From Pseudomonadota bacterium (lineage in GTDB: Bacteria > Pseudomonadota > Alphaproteobacteria > Rhizobiales > Rhizobiaceae): a stretch of 10,957 bases of DNA. The notes under the pieces are model-generated. The model did no database searches, had not been told where the DNA came from, and saw only the letters and a list, made by a program, of their open reading frames with translations. The stretch covers positions 1 to 10,957 of the forward strand of contig JAEWHQ010000306.1 in assembly GCA_023387715.1 (NCBI GenBank). The letters run 5' to 3'. The translations under genes were made by a program, and so were the position numbers. Shown one piece after another: positions 7,405 through 10,957 of the stretch (position 1 is the first letter of the stretch; each line of letters begins with the position of its first letter).

Positions 7405-8200
7405 CGCGCTTAAAACCTTCGCCGATCAGATAAACACCGATGACGGTCAAAACCAGCGCAATGCCCGGCACAACCGACAAGAAAGGGGCTGAGCGCAAAA
7501 CTGTGCGGCCTTCTGAAATCATCGCGCCCCATGTTACGCGGTTTGGATCACCCAAACCTAAAAAGGAAAGTGCCGCTTCAGTTAAAATAGCACCGGCAAC
7601 AATAACGGGTGCAAGAGCAAAAACCGGTGCCAGCGCGTGAGGCAATATTTGTTTACAGGCAATTTCCACCGGATGCATGCCGATAACTTTGGCACTTGCG
7701 ACAAAGTCACGTTCCCGAAGCGATAAAACCTGCCCGCGCACCAGACGTGCGGCTTGCGTCCAGCTGGATAGAGTGATTGCCACCACAATCATACCAATCG
7801 AAGGGCCAAACAGGCTGACCAGTGCCAGCGCCAGCAAAAAACCCGGTACGGTTTGAAATGCTTCTGTAATCCGCATCAGAGCTTCGTCGATCAGACCACC
7901 GGCAAATCCGGCAGCAACGCCAACCAGACTGCCGATCAGAATGGCAGAGAAACTAGCGGCCAGACCAATCACCAATGATGTGCGCGCACCATAAAATAAC
8001 TGCGCCAGCACATCACGGCCAAGCCGGTCAGTGCCTAACGGAAAGCTGCTATTTTCAAACGGCAGCAATAAAGGGCTCGCCACAATACTCAACGGATCAT
8101 TTGGATAAAAAACCGGAGCCAACAGCGCAGCAAGCAGCAAAAAGACCAGCAGCCCGAACCCCAACCAAAACTCGACCGAGAGATTAACTCCTTTATTCAT
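7397..8200 (-). CDS. ABC transporter permease, DppC/NikC-like
   Basis: Inner-membrane subunit of the importer, forming the channel with the DppB-like permease. The protein is 267 residues. A first membrane segment (about 11-31) precedes the family motif FPLGTDRLGRDVLAQLFYGA (53-72); further hydrophobic segments lie near 77-100, 117-143, 193-215 and 243-261. The cytoplasmic EAA-type loop, which docks the ATPase, is at 164-190 and ends in ILPHALAP. EAALSFLGLGDP (208-219) is typical of this permease class. The ATG at 8200 overlaps the preceding permease stop by 4 nt, with GGAG 8 nt upstream. Family knowledge makes it a partner of the DppB-like subunit; nothing seen reveals the substrate. Confidence 0.93.
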   Translation of the reverse strand: MNKGVNLSVEFWLGFGLLVFLLLAALLAPVFYPNDPLSIVASPLLLPFENSSFPLGTDRLGRDVLAQLFYGARTSLVIGLAASFSAILIGSLVGVAAGFAGGLIDEALMRITEAFQTVPGFLLALALVSLFGPSIGMIVVAITLSSWTQAARLVRGQVLSLRERDFVASAKVIGMHPVEIACKQILPHALAPVFALAPVIVAGAILTEAALSFLGLGDPNRVTWGAMISEGRTVLRSAPFLSVVPGIALVLTVIGVYLIGEGFKRDE

Positions 8201-9207
8201 GCCGCATCTCCGGCCTTAGCAATGCGCGGATCAAGCCATGAATAAAACAGGTCAGTGATAAAATTGACGATAATCACCATCAATGCGCTGATGAGAATAA
8301 TGCCCATCAACAAAGCTGTATCGCGTGCAGTCACCGCTTCCTGCGCCAAGCGCCCAAGCCCCGGAATGGCAAATACACTTTCAATCACCACCGAACCGCC
8401 AAGCATGGTGGCAGCTTGCAGCCCCAACATTGTCACCAGCGGCAGCAAAGCATTACGCACCACATGGCGCCATAAAATGCGCCGTTCCGAAAGCCCGCGT
8501 GCGCGTAAAGCGCCGACAAAATCCATCTGCCAGACCTGCCCCATCGCGCTGCGCATCACCCGCAAATAAAGTGCAAGATAAATCATCGACAAAGACAAAA
8601 CCGGCAAGGTCAGATGACGCACAATATCAAGCGCACGCGCCAGTCCATGCTTGCCCGATGCAATGGTTTCCACCCCGCCGGAAGGAAACCAGCGCAGAGA
8701 AATAGAAAAAAAGATGATCAGCACCAGTGCCAGCCAAAAACCCGGCACGGCATAAAGTGCGAGCGACGCAGCCGACAAAAACCGGTCGCGAAAACTACCA
8801 GGTTTTGCACCAGCATAAATGCCAAGCAATGAACCGATGAAAAAAGACAAAGCGGTAGAGGCGCCCATCAGCAGCAAAGTGTTGGGCAAGCGCTCTACAA
8901 TAATATCGAGAATGGGGCGTGAAAAAGCGACCGACCAGCCAAGATTGCCCTGCGCCAGACTGGATAAATAGACCTGCAAACGGCGGCTTAAAGATTGGTC
9001 CAAGCCCCATTGCGCGCGCAGCTCATCCATCATCGCCGCATCACCGCCAAGCGAAACCGCATAGGCATCCACCGCATCACCGGGTGCGGCTTCCATTAAT
9101 AAAAAAGCACCAATAACAACAACCAGCAGCACAATCATGCTGCTGGCCATTCGTCTCATCAGTCGTCCAACCAAAGGTAAGCGTATCCGGGGCTGATTAA
9201 ATGTCAC
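8197..9207 (-). CDS. ABC transporter permease, DppB/NikB-like
   Basis: Inner-membrane channel subunit of the importer. From the GTG at 9207 the protein has 336 residues. Membrane segments are expected near 21-39, 109-133, 143-169, 200-218, 256-279 and 299-322. Typical motifs are MEAAPGDAV (38-46), GLDQSLSRR followed by GNLGWS, the EAA-type ATPase-docking loop around 229-257 (RARGLSERRILWRHVVRNAL), and SVVIESVFAIPGLGRL (272-287). The start is uncertain: GTG 9207 has only a weak AGAGAA-type site upstream, while ATG 9159, 16 codons in, has GGA about 7 nt upstream and still leaves a short cytoplasmic N-terminus before the first membrane segment. It begins 14 nt after the solute-binding protein gene and overlaps the next permease by 4 nt. 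Confidence 0.92.
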   Translation of the reverse strand: MTFNQPRIRLPLVGRLMRRMASSMIVLLVVVIGAFLLMEAAPGDAVDAYAVSLGGDAAMMDELRAQWGLDQSLSRRLQVYLSSLAQGNLGWSVAFSRPILDIIVERLPNTLLLMGASTALSFFIGSLLGIYAGAKPGSFRDRFLSAASLALYAVPGFWLALVLIIFFSISLRWFPSGGVETIASGKHGLARALDIVRHLTLPVLSLSMIYLALYLRVMRSAMGQVWQMDFVGALRARGLSERRILWRHVVRNALLPLVTMLGLQAATMLGGSVVIESVFAIPGLGRLAQEAVTARDTALLMGIILISALMVIIVNFITDLFYSWLDPRIAKAGDAA

Positions 9208-9221
9208 GCTTGTTCAATTCT

Positions 9222-10841
9222 CTAATCCTGCCGCACCCAGACATTTGACCAGTTTGACGTAGCCCAACGCGGATTATCAGCAATATTGCGCACGCGGTCA
9301 CGTGCAACGGTAATAAAGCCCCATTCTGCCACATTGATCAATGGCAGATCGTCCTCAACCAAGGCCTGAAACTGGTGATAAAGCGCGGTGCGCGCTGTTT
9401 CATCAATGGTTTTGGCCGCACTTGCGATAATTTTATCCATTTCCGCATTGGCATAGCCGCCCTGATTGGAGAAAGGCACACCGGCAGGCAAGCCGCTTTC
9501 CACCAGAATTGTGGTCGAAATAGCCGGATCACCACGATAAACCGGCGGCGCAACGGCCAGATCAAAATCATGATCCGTATAGACCGCCTTTTGATGCGCG
9601 GCAGAATCATTATTGACAAGGCGAGCATCAATGCCGATGGCCGCCAGAGCCTGACGCAGATAATCGCCAAACTGGCGGGTTTCATTGAAATAAGGTGCCG
9701 GCAGTAGTTTCAGCGAGAAGCGCACACCATCACTGCCGCGCTTATAGCCGGCATCATCAAGAAGCTGATTGGCTTTTGCCACATCAAACGGATAGGCCGC
9801 CACTTTGTCGGTGTAGAATTGCTTATCATAACGCGGCACAGGCCCCGTTGAACTTTGCGCATAGCCCAAAAAGATCGTGTTAACGACAAAATCACGGTCA
9901 ATCGCATGGGCAATAGCGCGGCGCACCTGCACATCCGCCAGTTCTTTGCGGCGATGATTGATCTCAACCACAAGCTGATAGGTCAGCGCTTCATAGCCTT
10001 TGGAAATGACACTCAGACCCGGCACTTTGCCAATGCGAGCCAGATCGGCCAAAGGCACGGCAGAAAATGCCGCCAGATCAATTTCTTCTGCTTCCAACGC
10101 ACCGGCCGCAGCCGAGCGATCCGCCAGCACGCGGTAGATAATTTCATCTAAATATGGCTCGCCCTCGCCCCAATAATTTTCATTGCGGGTCAGGCGATAA
10201 TATTCACCGGCTTTATGCTCGGCATATTTAAACGGACCAGTACCAACCAGCTGTTCATTGGCCGGATTACTCGCAATATCTGTACCACTATAAACATGCG
10301 CAGGAAGCACACTACTTAAAGCAGGCAAAGCATTGCGGATCAGCTGAAAAGGAGTTGGCGTCGAAAACTTAAAAATCGCGGTATGATCATCCGGCGTTTC
10401 AACAGCTTCCAGATCTTTAAACACCACACGGCCAAGATTTTGCAGCTTCTTCCAGACTTCCAATGCCGAGAAAGCCACATCGGCAGAGGTGAATGGCTTA
10501 CCGTCATGCCAGCTGACATTTTCACGCAAACGGAATGTCGCGCTCAAACCATCATCCGAACCTTCCCATGAAAGTGCAAGACGCGGCGCCAAGCCGTTTT
10601 CACCATCAAATGAAGCCTCAGCCAATGGCTCAATCACTTTACTCGCGACAAAAAACACACCATTGGAAGCAACAATTGCCGGATTAAGATTACGCGGCTC
10701 AGAATCAGCCGCCACCACCAACCGGCCGCCCCGCGTCACGGTTTCGCTTTGGGCAAAGGCTTTGCTGCTCAAAGACGTAGATGCCAAAAGCGCCGATGCA
10801 CCAATGAGAAAATTCCGCCGTGACAATGATAAATCGCGCAT
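9222..10841 (-). CDS. Tat-exported periplasmic solute-binding protein, family 5 (SBP_bac_5)
   Basis: Captures the substrate in the periplasm and delivers it to the permease pair encoded downstream. With ATG 10841 the protein has 539 residues, a normal size for the peptide/nickel/opine binding family. The N-terminus carries a twin-arginine signal: SRRNFL at 7-12, a hydrophobic stretch to about 24, and a likely cut after AFA at 28-30. An in-frame GTG at 10889 would add 16 residues before this signal and is less likely. Family motifs are LAPRLALSWE (84-93), FRLRENVSWHDGKPFTSADV (103-122), GTGPFKYAEHKAGEYYRLTRNENYWG (200-225), VRRAIAHAIDRD and LRQALAAIGID. It is the first gene of the operon, 14 nt before the DppB-like gene. 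Di- or oligopeptides, opines, nickel chelates or other solutes are all possible; the sequence does not decide. Confidence 0.94.
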   Translation of the reverse strand: MRDLSLSRRNFLIGASALLASTSLSSKAFAQSETVTRGGRLVVAADSEPRNLNPAIVASNGVFFVASKVIEPLAEASFDGENGLAPRLALSWEGSDDGLSATFRLRENVSWHDGKPFTSADVAFSALEVWKKLQNLGRVVFKDLEAVETPDDHTAIFKFSTPTPFQLIRNALPALSSVLPAHVYSGTDIASNPANEQLVGTGPFKYAEHKAGEYYRLTRNENYWGEGEPYLDEIIYRVLADRSAAAGALEAEEIDLAAFSAVPLADLARIGKVPGLSVISKGYEALTYQLVVEINHRRKELADVQVRRAIAHAIDRDFVVNTIFLGYAQSSTGPVPRYDKQFYTDKVAAYPFDVAKANQLLDDAGYKRGSDGVRFSLKLLPAPYFNETRQFGDYLRQALAAIGIDARLVNNDSAAHQKAVYTDHDFDLAVAPPVYRGDPAISTTILVESGLPAGVPFSNQGGYANAEMDKIIASAAKTIDETARTALYHQFQALVEDDLPLINVAEWGFITVARDRVRNIADNPRWATSNWSNVWVRQD

Positions 10842-10957
10842 AATCTTTAAAATTCCCCGCCTATAATAAGCAAATACGCCATCGGCCACATTATTGCCTT
10901 AAAACGCAACTGCCCCTATCGAAAGTGCCATAGCAAAATAGTGCTTTTTTCTTATCA
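10842..10957. other. Upstream region of the transporter operon, up to the window edge
   Basis: These 116 bases precede the solute-binding protein gene on the minus strand and should contain at least part of its promoter. GGGG at 10856-10859 (minus strand) is a possible but distant ribosome binding site, 11-13 nt before the ATG. TATTAT (10863-10868, minus) resembles a -10 box but no matching -35 is seen. I see no clear operator. Confidence 0.35.

Noticed and set aside
8325..8705. Plus-strand open frame of 126 codons opposite the DppB-like gene
   Set aside because: Low-complexity composition rich in Ala, Pro, Ser, Lys and Arg and no domain; it is a shadow of the permease gene.
10842..10889. 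16-codon extension of the solute-binding protein from a GTG
   Set aside because: It would place extra residues before a well-formed twin-arginine signal peptide; ATG 10841 fits better.
10863..10891. Possible sigma-70 promoter for the transporter operon
   Set aside because: TATTAT matches the -10 box at 5 of 6 positions, but the hexamer 17 nt upstream, ATGTGG, matches the -35 consensus at only 2 of 6, and the transcript would begin almost at the ribosome binding site.
10929..10951. Possible terminator for a plus-strand gene at the window's right edge
   Set aside because: AGCA and TGCT before a T run form only a 4-bp stem, and no plus-strand gene ends just upstream.

Overview
The window looks like a chromosomal segment of an alphaproteobacterium, most likely of the Hyphomicrobiales (Rhizobiales) and perhaps close to the Brucella/Ochrobactrum group. 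The reasons are the zwf-pgl-edd gene order, the protein sequences recalled for that group, a Tat-exported solute-binding protein, and a short palindromic repeat of a type common in Rhizobiales intergenic DNA. Base composition looks moderate, roughly half G+C by eye. The genus is inference; no search was run.

Layout. Bases 1-3745, plus strand: the 3' three quarters of zwf, then pgl and edd. Together they oxidise glucose-6-phosphate through 6-phosphogluconolactone and 6-phosphogluconate to KDPG (the upper Entner-Doudoroff route). The aldolase gene eda is not in the window. A perfect 11-bp bidirectional terminator (3751-3787) separates edd from the convergent folD (3802-4701, minus), which makes one-carbon folate intermediates. 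A 256-bp divergent intergenic region (4702-4957) separates folD from proC (4958-5770, plus), the last step of proline synthesis. This region carries a 14-bp bulged hairpin whose apical part could instead pair with the proC ribosome binding site.

Bases 5873-10841, minus strand: a complete five-gene ABC importer operon of the peptide/nickel/opine class. Its transcription order is Tat-exported family 5 solute-binding protein, DppB-like permease, DppC-like permease, NikD-like ATPase and NikE-like ATPase. The genes are 14 nt apart or overlap by 4, 8 and 4 nt, so they are very probably co-transcribed and translationally coupled. The substrate cannot be read from the sequence. proC and the transporter operon converge on a palindromic intergenic repeat (5827-5871) that ends one base before the stop codon of the last ATPase gene.

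The genes are intact apart from the edge truncation of zwf, and all are of recognised families. I see no phage, insertion sequence, CRISPR, tRNA or rRNA. I do not see an undescribed multi-gene system here. The points most worth checking are the proC leader structure, the palindromic repeat, the unknown substrate of the importer, and an Ala in the usually Gly position of the Pgl active-site motif.
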